A stretch of DNA of 64,000 nt from Paragordius varius (Eukaryota; Nematomorpha), in assembly GCA_964247055.1 (NCBI GenBank), contig OZ176053.1:2046001-2110000 (forward strand), written 5' to 3'. Below the pieces are notes generated by a model. That model had not been told where the DNA came from. It did not search any database and saw only the letters and a list, made by a program, of their open reading frames with translations. Shown piece after piece: positions 12,130-23,519 of the stretch. A program made the position numbers and the translations under genes. Positions within the stretch are counted from its first letter, which is position 1. Each line of letters begins with the position of its first letter.

Positions 12130-15100
12130 AGTTTTTAATGCAAAATCCATATAATGACAATGTACTTTATTTCCATTGAAGGTATTTGGGGTAGATAATT
12201 GTTCCCAACAATTATAAACAGAGCAATCCAATCATCTATTAATCTAAATTTTATATGATTAAAATTTAAGATAATGTATTAATGGTCAGAGAGAGACAAA
12301 AAATTATTAATATTCAGCAGATAAAAAATTCAATTCTTTTGCTTAAAGGAGATTTTGGCTAAAACCTTTTAACTGGCAGATGGAGAATGTTTGTTGGATA
12401 TACCATTTTTCAGTAAAAAGCAATATTTTTCAAGCATATGCAACATTTTTTCACTAAATGCAACATTTTCAACCTAAAGCAAAATTTTTCATCCAAACGG
12501 AACTAAAAAAGTGGCGATGGCTCAAAAAATGTTCTGTTTGTTTGAAAAATTGCGTTTGGTTGAAAAAAGTGTTGTTTTTGATTGGAAAATGGTATACTTA
12601 CATATGAGGCATATTTTTCTATGCGCCAAGGACAGTTTAAACTAAAAACATGACGCTTTACTGTAATAAAACAAAAGAATGGAAAGAAAAGCGTGAATCA
12701 AAGTTTCAAACTTATTTAAAAGTATATCTCTTTTACACGGTATTTTTTAAAAAAAAGTCAGTCATGTTTTTCCCCCAATCAAGCCATAATATGGTTTTTT
12801 GCTTGTAATTTTTTTACTTTTTTCCTAGAAATCAATATAAGTGGAAAAGTTAATTAATTTTTTGGCGTGGGCGAAACTAAATATATAAATTACCGACTTT
12901 TGCTTTCAAAAAAATATTAAATGCATATTATATTTATAAGTGGGATAATTTTATCTTCAATCCATCATTTTTGTAATCAAACAATGTCGGGCATACAAAT
13001 TTAAATTCAACCTTTCGCTTTTATCATCAGGGCCTGCCATTGAAAGCGTTTCATGGATGTGCTGATTGAATTTACGATTAGTAGAGTTGACATTATAATG
13101 AATATTTGATAAATCAAACAATAAATCACGTTTTAAGATTCGGCGTAAAACATCCAATTGAATGAATATAAACTCGGTTTTATCGGCTTTTGCTATTAAA
13201 ACAAAATATATTGCCAAATATTTAAAAGCAAAATAACAAAGAACAAATCGAACAAAAGAAAACCTTCTTGATATGAATTATTTAGGCTACTGATAGTTCT
13301 CAAATCATTTTTATCTTTAATCTTCTTCATTAATTGAATCGGTATACACAATAACTTCACCATTACAGCCATCTCGGTTATGATCTATTATGTATATTTT
13401 AAAATTATATGCATAGATAGATCAGTGTCCATAAAAAATGATACAGTAGGCACACTTATGCTGGCCCATTCACATTATTGTTGGCCATCATTTAGTATTA
13501 CTCTAGCGTCTCCAATAAAGCCACATTTATCCACAATTAGCTAAACAAATTAACGTTGTAAGATAGGAAAGAAATTGTTTAATTTCACCAATTTTGGCTT
13601 TTATTCATACACTTCTGTGCCAATCGACCAACATAATGTGAATAAGTTAACATAAAGGTGCATACTTATCATAAAGGGAGTAGGACTCCATATTCACAGT
13701 TTTCGTACCACGAAGTAATTCATAACTTCCTAATATATATACTTCATGGTAATTTGAGGCGATTTTTTTAGGTAACACATGCCTTTATACACAACTAATA
13801 ATTTTACCGATCATTGAATTTAATTTCATTTTACAACATATTTCAGTGCCTGAGATTTTTGCCTTTTTTAGATTGCTTTGAGATAAAGAAAATTAAAAAA
13901 ATGCGCCTATTTAACCAAACCAAAACTTGATGTTTATACAAAATGCTTTTTTAAAACTTAAGATATACATAATTTAGTATTTTTGCTTAGATTTTACTCA
14001 AGAAGCGTAAATATTGTTTCGCCTTCAAACGGGTTAATCACATTTATTTATACCTAATACAGTGTGCTAAAATTAGCGTTTCACGGCCAAAATGATAAAG
14101 TTAGTAGTAAATTTTTACATTAAAAAACCTCCATACACACTTTACAAAATTGATATACCACTGTATTGCATTCAAATATATCAAATTTTTGCATTTAAGA
14201 TGCTTAACTTCATAATTTCGTTTCAAACACAAGGGTATAAAATTATGTATTTTATATCTTTAAATTTGCCCTATTTTAGCCATTTTGTGTTATAAATCAA
14301 AATTTTATAACACAAGAGTTCCACAACAAAAGGAATTATAATTAGTTTTTATTTTCTTTATAGGCAATGTGAACCACCATTTTTTGGATTTTGAAACCAG
14401 TTGAAGTATGCGAAAATACGAAATTAAAAACTACATTATTTGACCATAAACTCGGCACATTATGATAAATTATAATACTTTGGTCTCCACATAATTCACA
14501 AGGTGGATTGTATGATTTAGCCTCTTCGCGCATTATAGTTATACGGGGTTCGTGTGTTGCTAAGCCCAATAAAATTGCATCAAAGTAAACGCAATGATTT
14601 GTTTTTTGTTTTGAGATTGTTTCTACCATTACATAAAATTGTTGTTAATATAATTGATAATAATGTTTAGACAACTATGAATAACTATAAAAATAGTCAT
14701 ATCAATGATTTTTTCTGATTTTCTGTCTCACTTTAAAATTTATAGCCAAATTTACTCATACTTATCGGGTGTATTTATAAGATTTTACCGGTTTTTGGTA
14801 AAATACCTTACTTTGAAAGGGAAGGATTTATTTATTTTATTCAAAATATTCTACATCGGCTTCTATTTTTGCTCATATCTTAGGTAAAACTTGAATGCCG
14901 AGCCAGAAAAGCCGATTGACCTTTGCGGCTAACTATTCGTCGACATTTTCCAACGTCTTCGGAATTACTTAAAAGATGCTCTGCGAGGGTATGCCCCAGC
15001 AAACTTTCATTAGTCAGATGGCGCCAATTCAGGAAATTTAAGCTGTTGGCAAAGAATTTTATATTGAAGACATTTCAATGTGACTTTCACTGTTGCTGTG

Positions 15101-18100
15101 TGAGACGGAGCATTGTAATGTAGCACAATAACTTTGCCATGTCATCTGATTATTTCCGGTAGTTTTTCAATTAATGCATGGTTTAACCTATTTGTTGGCG
15201 ATAATGTGCTGTATTAATGGTTTCACCGGGTTTCAAATGTTCATAATACATAATATTGCTCTGGTCACCAGACACAAATCATGATCTTACGAAGCGATTT
15301 GGCTTTGGTGTTAATGGACTGACTTGGCAAGAGTTAAGATTTTCTCGCATTGGGAACACTAGATAAAGCTATTTAACACCCGTTTCGGATGCAAAAACGA
15401 TTTCTTTTCTAGACGCTTAATCAGGATTTTAGAATTCGCTTTACAATTTTTAATTGACGTTCATTTAAATTGTGTGAAACACATTATATTGATCTTTCCC
15501 ATTGTTCATAGATTAATTGATTTTTCGATATATTGATGCTTATTTGTTTTTTTTAGTATGAGTTGGGTTATCCTCCAATAATTCTTGCACTTTATTGTCT
15601 TAGCAGTTATGTAGTGTACCAGAGCTCCCATACCCTTTCACAGGAAATCACAACATTTAATATTACGAAACCATGTTTCACAGTTATAATCGATGAGACA
15701 TGTCTGCCATATATTTCACAGTAAGCGATAACTATCAACAGTTTTTTTCTTCTAATTGAGTAATAAAAGTAATGCGTGCCACAAATTTTCCTTTTCAGGC
15801 ATAAACATGATTGCTGAATGATAAAAAAGACGCTACCTTTTCGAAAACTTTTGCGCATTTGTCGTTTGATCTTAGATAAATAGTGTGTGTATTAAAATGA
15901 TCGTCTGCGTACTTTTCGCTGATATCTATTTAAACGGGTACTTTTGATTACACCTGATATAGTAAATATAAACAAGATAATTTCTCAAATTTGAATAATT
16001 AATTTGTTTTAAACTATATAATGCTTTAGCTATAGTATAATTTAAAAAAAAACTTATTGCAGTTTGTTTGCGGATAAAATCCATTATTTTATGTAATCCT
16101 TCTCCGGGCACATAAACGTCTGAAAAAATTACTTTAAGATTTTTCCATTTAATATCGTTTGAAAGACGATCTTTGATGTAATGTCTCATGCGATCACACA
16201 GAATATCCATGAATAAGGTTCCCTAAATATTTCATTAATTAAAACGCAAAAAAACTTATTTGGTATTTACCCAAATTGCACTTATAAATGGTAACAAGTT
16301 TTTACCGGTGTTATTTGATTTGTCAAAATTTTTTTCGTTATCATTTAAAACTGTGCGACCCTGAGCATGGAAATCTTGCTTAACTCCTTCAAAAAAATCT
16401 TTCCGTTCCCGACTTTCTTTAGCAATTCGAAAACGTCGACAACGTTGATTAAACCAATTTTCACATGGTGACTAAAATATTAGAAAAAATATTAGTGTTT
16501 TTTTGAGTTTTGTATCATATATAATATAATTGGGAGTATGAGTAATAAAACATAACCAGATTTTATAAATTATTGTCAGATAGCATCAGGGGTGTTACAC
16601 AAATGGCTTAGCGGGCCCTAAAAATACATGAGCATTTATAAATATTTTATTAGCCAATAAAACTAAATATTAAGAACCGAATATTATTTAGAGTAGGGGT
16701 GTCTAACACAAATAGCTTTGCAGACCGCATTCAAAAAATATATGGGCATTAAATAATTATATAGATTTCAATATACTTCAAAAAGAAAATGGAATTCAAC
16801 AATTTTTCTCGTTCTTGCTATTTGAAAAATTAAGAATATCAATTTTACCAAGATTTTGTGACATGTTTTTGCAAATTATGGATTCCAAATATTTCGCAGG
16901 CCGCACAAAAAGTATCGGAGGGCCTTAAGTTGGCCACCCCTGATTTTATGTGTACATATTTATGGCCGGATCACGCTTAAGTTGTCAATTGGCAATATAT
17001 TAGTACAGGTGAGCAACCATTTTGAAAGTGAGCCGTTTTTAAAATAGAAAATTTTAGGCGAGCCCTACGCTTGAAATAATTGAAATAGACCTCTATATTA
17101 ATATAATAGTAAATTAATAAAACGGAAATTTATCCTTAACATTACATGCTACATAAAAATAATAATGTGACTATGATTAAGCAATTTTGCCCTCCTTTCT
17201 AATTAAAATCTAAAAATTATTAATTTTTCTAAATGCTTTGGGGAGCCATATAACACACGGCAAGCGAAGTTTAACTCGCGAGCCCTAGGTTTCCGACCCT
17301 GCATTAGTGTATAGAAAAAAAAAACAATTTTGTTTTTTTCCCTGTGTCGCCAATTGACAACTGTGTGAATTAGCCAGCATTAAAATGCATACTGTATTTA
17401 ACATTTTGCTATTTTGTTGCCGAAATTTGGAAAGATCCATTCTGAAAATTTGCATGAGAAATACAGAAGGATCCTTATTATATAGGCCATATTTGTATTT
17501 TATAGGGCTAAAAGGGTATTTAATATGCCTGTGCCATATATGATGTTTTTCATTTTATTGGTTACATATTTAACACCTCATGACCTTTTCATTTTTTATC
17601 CGCGATGACATATTGGGGTAATGTTTAGTATCCCAGTGTTCAATCTTGTAAACAAATTACTCTTTTAAAATTTTAGTTAAAATTTAATTATCAAACATTG
17701 TTCTGCTGTATTAGATTTTGTAACTTCAAGAGCAAGGGTGTCCAACGGCTTTGGAGGCCGCTCGGGATCAAAAAAATCGACGGGCCCCATTTGCAAAATA
17801 TATGGGCACTAAAAAATATTTTATACTTATATTAAGATTTTTGCGTTTATTTCCGAAAAGCGCAAAGACTTATTAAAACATTTGGTTAAAAAATCAATTT
17901 TACTTGCCAATATTTTTATTTAAAAAGTCTTAAGACGATAATTTAGGTCTCGTTAGTTTAAGATTATAGAAGTAGCCTATTTAGCAAATTTCTTAATTGA
18001 AAGTCGCGGGCTGAAAATATGTCGGAGGGGCGTGTTAAACCATTGAGAGTTAGACCAATATAAGTATAAGCAAAGCAGCGACAACAAAACATATCTTTCT

Positions 18101-18778
18101 ATGCACCAACTTTAAGCAATCAGACTTGAAAGTATATACGGCAACATGAAAAAGTAGCAAAGTATATCTACTCATATAATTGATTTTCGGTAGCCTATTT
18201 AAATTAATTATATTGTACAATTTAGAGTCTCTTTTTTTAATTTTTTATAAAGTGTAAGGATTTGTATTGTACTCGGATATGTAAAGGCTTTAACAATCGC
18301 CTACCCAGGGATGACAGTGATGATGGAAAAAGTGATTAGTTTGAAGGCTGAACTTTGGCACACAGTGTAAAAGTCCGCCCTACCTACTATACCATTACGT
18401 TTCTATTTAAATTAATTATATTATTAGCAATAAATAATCTCAATATACCACTCCACTCACAGCAATGTAGACAAGTTTTTGAGGATTCAAAATTTGAATT
18501 AATTGGTCGATATAGGAATATATTTCAATTATTAAATCGTCCAGCTTGCTTTCTGAATACGGAGTACTTTTGTATTTATCATGGAAAAATTGATGAATAA
18601 TTCCATTCATATCCAAATAAACATGATCATATTTATAATGTGAACCATTGTGAAATAGATATGAAGGAAATTTCATCGGAAAACTTAATTCATCCTAAAT
18701 ATTATATTAAAGTAAAACTTTATCAATACATGAAGGGTATTTACGACGAAGCCAACGGAAAAATCCAGGACGACCCAT
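7414..18778 (-). CDS. XRN2: XRN2-type 5'-3' exoribonuclease homologue with degenerate active site
   Basis: XRN2 is the nuclear exonuclease that degrades 5'-monophosphorylated RNA. Twelve exons, reading down: 18778-18719, 18694-18449, 16471-16271, 16222-16054, 14622-14479, 13384-13361, 13192-13012, 12243-12166, 10872-10749, 9248-9087, 8809-8647, 7595-7414 (about 578 residues). All phases join and no stop interrupts. Conserved: [66 protein letters not shown]-like VALLPFVD. The CCHC knuckle (CELC, H, C) spans a 24-nt microexon. The metal-binding acids are mostly gone: DGVAP is SGVSP, PGEGEHKIM is [16 protein letters not shown] is DAILLG, GNDF is GNNY. The phosphate-pocket lysine of AKMNQQR is replaced. 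The linker is shorter than in human XRN2 (950 aa) and the C-terminus was not found. It is either a pseudoenzyme or an early pseudogene. Start chosen at MGRPGFFRW, matching the family start MGVPxFFRW. Confidence 0.85.
7667..8131. mobile_element. TTAA-type MITE, degraded copy (XRN2 intron)
   Basis: Shares the ACTTGGATACAACA start, ATTCAAATTGGGGT block and CACCCCAATTTGAGTCGAAG end with the full copies; about 465 bp, terminal TTAA eroded. Confidence 0.75.
8176..8420. mobile_element. hAT-type MITE, degraded (XRN2 intron)
   Basis: Ends in GCGGCTAGCGAAGCCATTTG then TTGGGCACCCC, the complement of the GGGTGTCCAA-CACAAATGGCTTCGCGGGCCGC start seen in other copies; internal A+T-rich body common to the group. 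Confidence 0.65.
10294..10530. mobile_element. Partial copy of the CAGTAAAAC/TA MITE
   Basis: Carries AACGTATAAAATAAAAGACA, the ACAACCATACTTTTAAACC block and the inverted TTTCGTCCGTATAATTTC end that are shared with the complete copy at 39787-40057. Terminal CAGT is eroded. Confidence 0.6.
11127..11430. repeat. Unclassified dispersed repeat R4, copy in XRN2 intron
   Basis: Shares ACCTTTTCATTTTTTTGTCC, TTGGGGTAATTTTATATTCC and the following A+T-rich block with copies near 17567, 23520, 49575 and 62395. No terminal inverted repeats or coding capacity seen. Confidence 0.55.
12089..12124. repeat. (TA)n microsatellite
   Basis: Uninterrupted alternating TA tract just downstream of the XRN2 DDW exon. 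Confidence 0.9.
12401..12594. mobile_element. Foldback MITE family C (194 bp, XRN2 intron)
   Basis: Starts TACCATTTTTCAG and ends AAAATGGTA with TA on both sides, like families A, B and D2. Four iterons on the left and three on the right, 18-22 bp each, of the type CAACCAAACGCAACATTTTT. Only a few bases separate the arms, so the element is nearly all iterons. Confidence 0.8.
13444..13667. mobile_element. CAGTATGC/TA MITE (XRN2 intron)
   Basis: Inverted ends CAGTAGGCACACTTATGC and (complement) AAGTATGCACCTTTATG, followed by CATTCACATTATTGTTGG and its complement. Related ends occur at 16955-17394, 33963-34108 and near 61780-61965. Confidence 0.7.
14890..15870 (-). pseudogene. Mariner transposase relic (XRN2 intron 4)
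   Basis: Reading leftwards, fragments match mariner transposase: [17 protein letters not shown] (helix-turn-helix region), [26 protein letters not shown], then [17 protein letters not shown] pieces and, at the C-terminus, [17 protein letters not shown] and [12 protein letters not shown]. It carries many stops and frameshifts, so it is non-functional and old. Same orientation as the host gene. Terminal inverted repeats were not identified. Confidence 0.8.
16586..16693. mobile_element. hAT-type MITE, truncated 5' piece
   Basis: Begins TCAGGGGTGTTACACAAATG, GGCTTAGCGGGCCC and stops after about 100 bp, directly before a longer copy of the same group. Confidence 0.6.
16694..16944. mobile_element. 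hAT-type MITE (XRN2 intron 2)
   Basis: Inverted ends TAGGGGTGTCTAACACAAAT with GCAGACCGCATT, and GCAGGCCGCACAAAAAG with GGCCACCCCTGA. About 250 bp, A+T-rich body, no coding capacity. Confidence 0.75.
16955..17394. mobile_element. CAGTATGC/TA MITE carrying a nested hAT-type MITE
   Basis: Outer ends: left TTGTCAATTGGCAA and right TCGCCAATTGACAA then AATGCATACTG, flanked by TA. Between them lies an hAT-type insertion at about 17005-17304. Confidence 0.65.
17005..17304. mobile_element. hAT-type MITE nested in the preceding element
   Basis: Ends CAGGTGAGCAACC-type and GGTTTCCGACCCTG, with subterminal GCGAGCCCTACGCTTG and CTCGCGAGCCCTAG in inverted orientation. Non-coding. Confidence 0.65.
17490..17566. 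repeat. Partial copy of the GGCCATTT MITE
   Basis: ATAGGCCATATTTGTATTTT, GGGTATTTAATATGCC and TGTTTTTCATTTTATTGG match one end of the element at 22578-22825. Confidence 0.5.
17567..17740. repeat. Unclassified dispersed repeat R4, second copy
   Basis: ACCTTTTCATTTTTTATCC, ACATATTGGGGTAATG and TCAAACATTGTTCTG blocks in the same order as other copies. Confidence 0.5.
17737..18055. mobile_element. hAT-type MITE, degraded (XRN2 intron 2)
   Basis: Starts AAGGGTGTCCAACGGCTTTG, GAGGCCGC; ends TCGCGGGCTGAAAATATG, GTGTTAAACC. About 320 bp. Confidence 0.6.
18695..18718 (-). other. 24-nt intron in XRN2 homologue
   Basis: Starts GTTTTACT and ends ATATTTAG between codons for Lys and Asp (phase 0). Without its removal the reading frame meets a stop; with it, the N-terminal exon joins the LDMNG exon in frame. 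Confidence 0.75.
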
Positions 18779-19321
18779 TAGTAAAAGATTTATAAAATTA
18801 TAATCTGGAACCAATTTAATTTTCTTCTTCTCAAGAATTAACGCACTTTAATATTAAGGAGATTATTGGAGAGAAATTGTTAAAAGATTTTCTTATTCCT
18901 CCTATTAGTTTAATTAAACAACAATACTAATGGTTATTAGGAGGGGTTGCTTTGTTTTTCTTTCATATATGATTAATCAAAAAAACAAAAAATGTAATTG
19001 TTTACACATTTTATTTTTTCACTATAAAAAATATATACCCATATCTACTTTTTTGTTTTAAAAAAACAAATGCAAAATACAATAAAATTTAAGGCATAAC
19101 TTTCAATTTTTTTCATGGAGAATAATTAAATTTTGGGTGGGATGGATAAAAATTTTGACGGCAATTAAGATTTTCCAACATTTATACAACACAAATATGG
19201 TTGTTTGGATAAAAAGTTAAAAAGTGCAATAAAAAACGTATCGTTTTACAATATCAAAATTGTAAAATATTTTTTTATTTGATACTACCTATTCACACAA
19301 TATTTATATATTAACAATTTG
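18779..19321. other. XRN2 upstream spacer
   Basis: Putative promoter side of the minus-strand XRN2 homologue; no core promoter motif recognised. On the plus strand 18830-18930 reads SQELTHFNIKEIIGEK, LLKDFLIPPISLIKQQY, stop, then a hydrophobic run WLLGGVALFFF; it may be a gene fragment or chance. Confidence 0.35.
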
Positions 19322-19329
19322 CCCATGGA

Positions 19330-21929
19330 TACGGTGACCAGACGTCCCGCTTTTGGCGAGACAGTCCCGCTTTTTCACACTTTGTCCCGCGTCCCGCTGC
19401 GTTTTTGAAATGTCCCGCTTTTTCACGATTATATAAAAAAAAATTTTAAATACATCTAAATTTTTTATAAAAAATTTATTTTTTTTATCGTTTAAATTTT
19501 TTTATCATTAGTTATCTTTAAAATCTGTATCAATTTTAAATTAAAGTTTTTTATTTTTAAATTAAAAATATTTATTTTTTTTCAAATTTATATCATATGA
19601 TTATACACTTTGCTTCCTAATCCTACTGCCAACATTATCAAAAAGACAAATTAATATAACAAATCGGTAGCTTATACGTTTACTCCAGAAAATTAAGGTA
19701 ATATAATATTTTTGTATATTAATACTAGCGTAAATCTCGTGCTGCTACGCAGCCCGAGGAAGTCCTTCGGACTTCTGGGGGGAGGGCTATTTGAAATAAG
19801 GGACAATAAAATGATCCACATATGTGGATTATTTCGAAACATTATTTAATAGATATGATTTTATAGGAATTTTAAAACGGAGCATTCCTACTAATATATT
19901 GTTTAATAGTGCGAAAAATAGATTTAAAAAATTATTTTTGTGGACTTTGTTTTTTTGAAAAAAATGGCATTTTACGAGAGCGGGTAAAAAGAGGGACTAA
20001 ATCAAAAAGGCGCAATCGAAAATAAGTAAACAAAAATCATATTTGAAATTGAATCCAACACGTTCTCCAGAAAATTGTCTCAAAGACACGATTTTTGTGC
20101 ACTTATGTTTTCAAAAAAACCCGTTTTTCACACGGGGTGGGCCCGAACTGGGGGCCTTTTTCAAAAAAGGCGAAGCTATTGTCGGAGCATTCATTAATGA
20201 TTATTTTTCGAAGTTTGGATTTGAATGGGTCTACCGGTTTTCCGGTACCAAATCACACAGCATTTTCTATTTTTAATATAGACTAGTTTAAAATATGAGT
20301 ACAAAAAGCGGTTGTAGATTTAACGATGATTTAATGAAAGAATTTCCTTTTATCAAAAAAACGACGAATGAATCATTTGTCAAATGCTTTATGTTAGGGG
20401 GTCACCCTACCACATGGCGGTAAGCATGATATTACAAAGCATATGGAAACACAGAAACATAAAAAATGTTTAGATATGGTGGCATCATCTTACAAAATGA
20501 GCGATTTTTATCGTAAAACCGCTTTTGGAGAGGAAGAAAAGAATTTGGCACCAGCCCAAGGCGTTTTATCTTTTCACGCGTTAATCACAATCATTCCTTC
20601 AGATCTATGGATTGTACCTCACATGTTATTCGTGCCCGTACAAAGGCTGAAGCCATTGTATGCATTGTCCTTTCGCCACATGCATTTTCTGAATACAAAA
20701 AGATTTGCTGAAAATTAATTTCATATCGCCATACTCTAATGTATCAAATCAGGAAACAAAAATATTTCCCACGTTAATAAAATATTTTGGTCCAGAAACC
20801 GAAGTAAAATTAAAATTTTAAATTTTATTTCTCTACCCTGCTAATTCCGACATAATTTTACTAGGAAAAAATAATTTAAAAGACAACATTGCATATTGCG
20901 GTGACAACACCAATACGAACTTCGGTGGAAAACAAGGAGGGGAACAAAAAATAAGTTTCAGTAATTAGCAGATAATCTTAATCCATTTATTGACGTTGGG
21001 TGTGTAGCGCATATAACACACAACGCTATTCAAACAATGGTTGATTTGTTACCCGTAGATGTGGAAAATGAAGTTGTTAAGGTATATTCCTATTTTTATA
21101 TACACGGTACGCGTTGAAACGCTTAAGAAATTCTGTGCAAATGCAGAAGTTCAATATTAAAAATGCTTGGATATTGTAAAACTCGTTGGTTTGATCTTCT
21201 GCCAGCTATCGAAGGAATTTTAAAAAAGATCCTTTAAAATCTTATTTTTTTATCACAGGACAAATGTCCTACAACTTTGGAAAAGTTTTTTGAAAGTGAT
21301 TCTTCAATATGGTTAGATTTCCTACATAATCAAGCTCTCTTTCAAAATGTTATCAAATTGATAGAAAGTGACAAAACTTCGGCAATCGAAGTAGCCAATG
21401 AAGTAAGTAACCTAAAATTCCAATGTCAAGAAAGGTTATAAAATAATTTATACCAGTAACCATCCGCAATATTATAAATAATTTAGAAAAACAAGGTTTA
21501 ATAAATCGCCAAGATATGCTGTACCATTAAAAATGTTTTATACAAACTGTAAAGATTATTGGAAGACTGGACGGTGCAATTTAATGAAATTGATTATGTT
21601 CATTGGATAACATTAAAACCAGAATTTAATTGGTGTGATGTTCAAAAATCATTTCTGCATCTCCCAAAAATTTCCAAAAAGTAACCTTTCAGAAAATATC
21701 ATTTTTCTTAAATATCATTAGTCATAAAATATATTAATAAAAAAATTAAATTATGGACAACAGAAAAAAATACAAAATGGTTAGAAATATTTCATCATTT
21801 TGAAACAAACTATGTTCCATACAATATTTTAAAAATTGTAGAATTTGCATTATCTTTATGTGGAACCAACGCTGCTACTGAGCGCGTTTTTTCCACCGTA
21901 AATCAGATGTGCATAATCTGGTCACCTTA
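19330..21929 (+). mobile_element. hAT transposon, 2.6 kb, with 8-bp target duplication
   Basis: Flanked by the identical octamer CCCATGGA (19322-19329 and 21930-21937). Imperfect terminal inverted repeats TACGGTGACCAGA and (complement) TAAGGTGACCAGA. The subterminal left side has the repeated TCCCGCTTTTTCAC-like motif typical of one hAT group. The body contains a decayed transposase on the plus strand. Intact ends and an exact duplication suggest fairly recent insertion compared with the MITEs around it. Confidence 0.9.
20295..21910 (+). pseudogene. Broken hAT transposase
   Basis: N-terminal part reads MSTKSGCRFNDDLMKEF, FVKC, HDITKHMETQKHKKCLD (zinc-finger type start of hAT proteins); the middle has DVGCVAHITHNAIQTMV, KTRWFDLLPAIE, IWLDFLHNQALFQNVI; the C-terminus has LSLCGTNAATERVFS, the hATC dimerisation motif. 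Pieces fall in different frames with several stops and frameshifts, so no functional transposase is made. Confidence 0.85.
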
Positions 21930-22144
21930 CCCATGGATGTGGATTAAGCAGTTTTTGCTCGACTCGATTTGTGACAAAATTATATATTTCACACTAAGCA
22001 TTTGAATTGGTTATTGCTTTTATCCGACTCATTCGCCTGCATTGCTGCTAATACAGTGACCAGCATAATTATAGGTATTTTATATGGCTAAAAGGGTGTT
22101 TAATTTAATCCTTTGAATTAAAAGGATATGGGAAATATTTAAAG

Positions 22145-22425
22145 TAGATATGTCCAACACGCGGGCCGCATGGAACCTTCCTGAATTTCACAGCCCGCAA
22201 TAAATATAAAATTTTACAAAACTTAGTAAAATTGATTTTCTTAAACAGATTATTTGAATAACTCCTTCCGAATTTGGCAACTAGCGAAACTGTAAAAATA
22301 AATAGTAATTTTTACCATCCAATAAAATATTCTTTAATTCCCATATATTTGTAAATGCGGCCCATTAGATTTTTTGATCGAAAAATGCGGCCAGCGTAGC
22401 CATTTTTGTTGGAAACCCCTGATTT
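22145..22425. mobile_element. hAT-type MITE
   Basis: ATGTCCAACACGCGGGCCGC at one end; GCGGCCAGCGTAGCCATTTT, TTGGAAACCCCTGA at the other. About 280 bp, non-coding. Confidence 0.7.
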
Positions 22426-22577
22426 AAAGCTCATAGATTTATAATAATAAATGAGAAAAAACAACATTATGTTTAATGGAATGAAGAAAATTAAAATCAT
22501 TGCGGTATGCTGACTAGCGCTGAAAATCGAATTCCACATTAGAAGACAATGGAATATCAGAAAAATATACGCTAACG

Positions 22578-22825
22578 TGATCTGTTATTGGCCATTTCGG
22601 TTTATTTTAACGGGTAAAAGAGGCTTTTGTATGTATGTTGGTATATGATTTTTCATTTTTATCAGTTGGAAATTTAATTGATGGAGAAATACAGTGGCGC
22701 ATGTTCTCAAAAAATATGTTAGCAATAATTATAATGTAAGTATAAAAATGAAAAATCTTATCATGCTAATAGGCATATAAATTGAACACCCATTTAAAAT
22801 ACAGAAATGGCCAATAAAAGCTCTC
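22578..22825. mobile_element. GGCCATTT MITE with long inverted ends
   Basis: About 80-bp imperfect inverted ends: TTATTGGCCATTTCGG on the left, CAGAAATGGCCAATAA on the right, followed inward by ATGATTTTTCATTTTT and its complement. Confidence 0.65.
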
Positions 22826-22921
22826 GCTATTGCACAAATACTTTGACACCTAAATTTTTTGCAAAGGCCCGTATTTCATCTGCACGGACTCGCCAATGAC
22901 AGAAAAAATAATTTCCAAATA

Positions 22922-23201
22922 TACCATTTACAGTTCAAATTCACCCTTGAACAATTCAAATTCACCCAAAAAGTAAATTATGTGTTTTCAAGTTAATATA
23001 ACTCATTATTATGAAATATATCTTTATGGCATAGTTTATTATTTTTAGTATTATTTTAATATTATAAAAAAAATTTATTTTTTAAAAATATATAAAAATA
23101 TAGGTTATTTTTAATCTTAAAAAACATATATTTTTGAGTGTGACTTTGAATTGTCCGAGGAATTTGAATTGTTCAAGAGTGAATTTGATTTGTAAATGGT
23201 A
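22922..23201. mobile_element. Foldback MITE family A, copy 7 (intergenic)
   Basis: TACCATTTACAGTTC to TGTAAATGGTA with TA flanks; two iterons per side and the standard core. Confidence 0.88.
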
Positions 23202-23519
23202 TATTCAATTTCCCCATAAACTCAAATTTTTACCTATAAATAATTTCGATTTATACATTAAACAAATATGCAACATCAAAAAGGTCTTGTCAAACCGCCA
23301 AAGATTCTAACATACACCGAAACATCACTTGTTTAACTGGGCTTATTAAAAAAAATAAAAGGGGTCGACCCCAAAACGACTAGGTAGGTACAAAAAAACA
23401 ATTGTCGAGAATATCTATAAAGACCAGCTTCATGAAAAAGAGATTCAATATATCATACAAAATATTTATATTAAACATTAAATTAATGCTTCGTTTTTAG
23501 AATGTTTAAAACCATTTTT

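Noticed and set aside
14342-14629. Independent small gene on the minus strand
   Set aside because: It contains GLATHEP and the CELC half of the zinc knuckle and splices in phase as XRN2 exon 5.
18355-18600. 81-codon plus-strand frame
   Set aside because: Antisense shadow of the XRN2 exon with LDMNGIIH.
23330-23480. Possible Tc1-type transposase fragment (KNKRGRPQ motif)
   Set aside because: Only one short motif; neighbouring frames do not give a DDE region or inverted ends.
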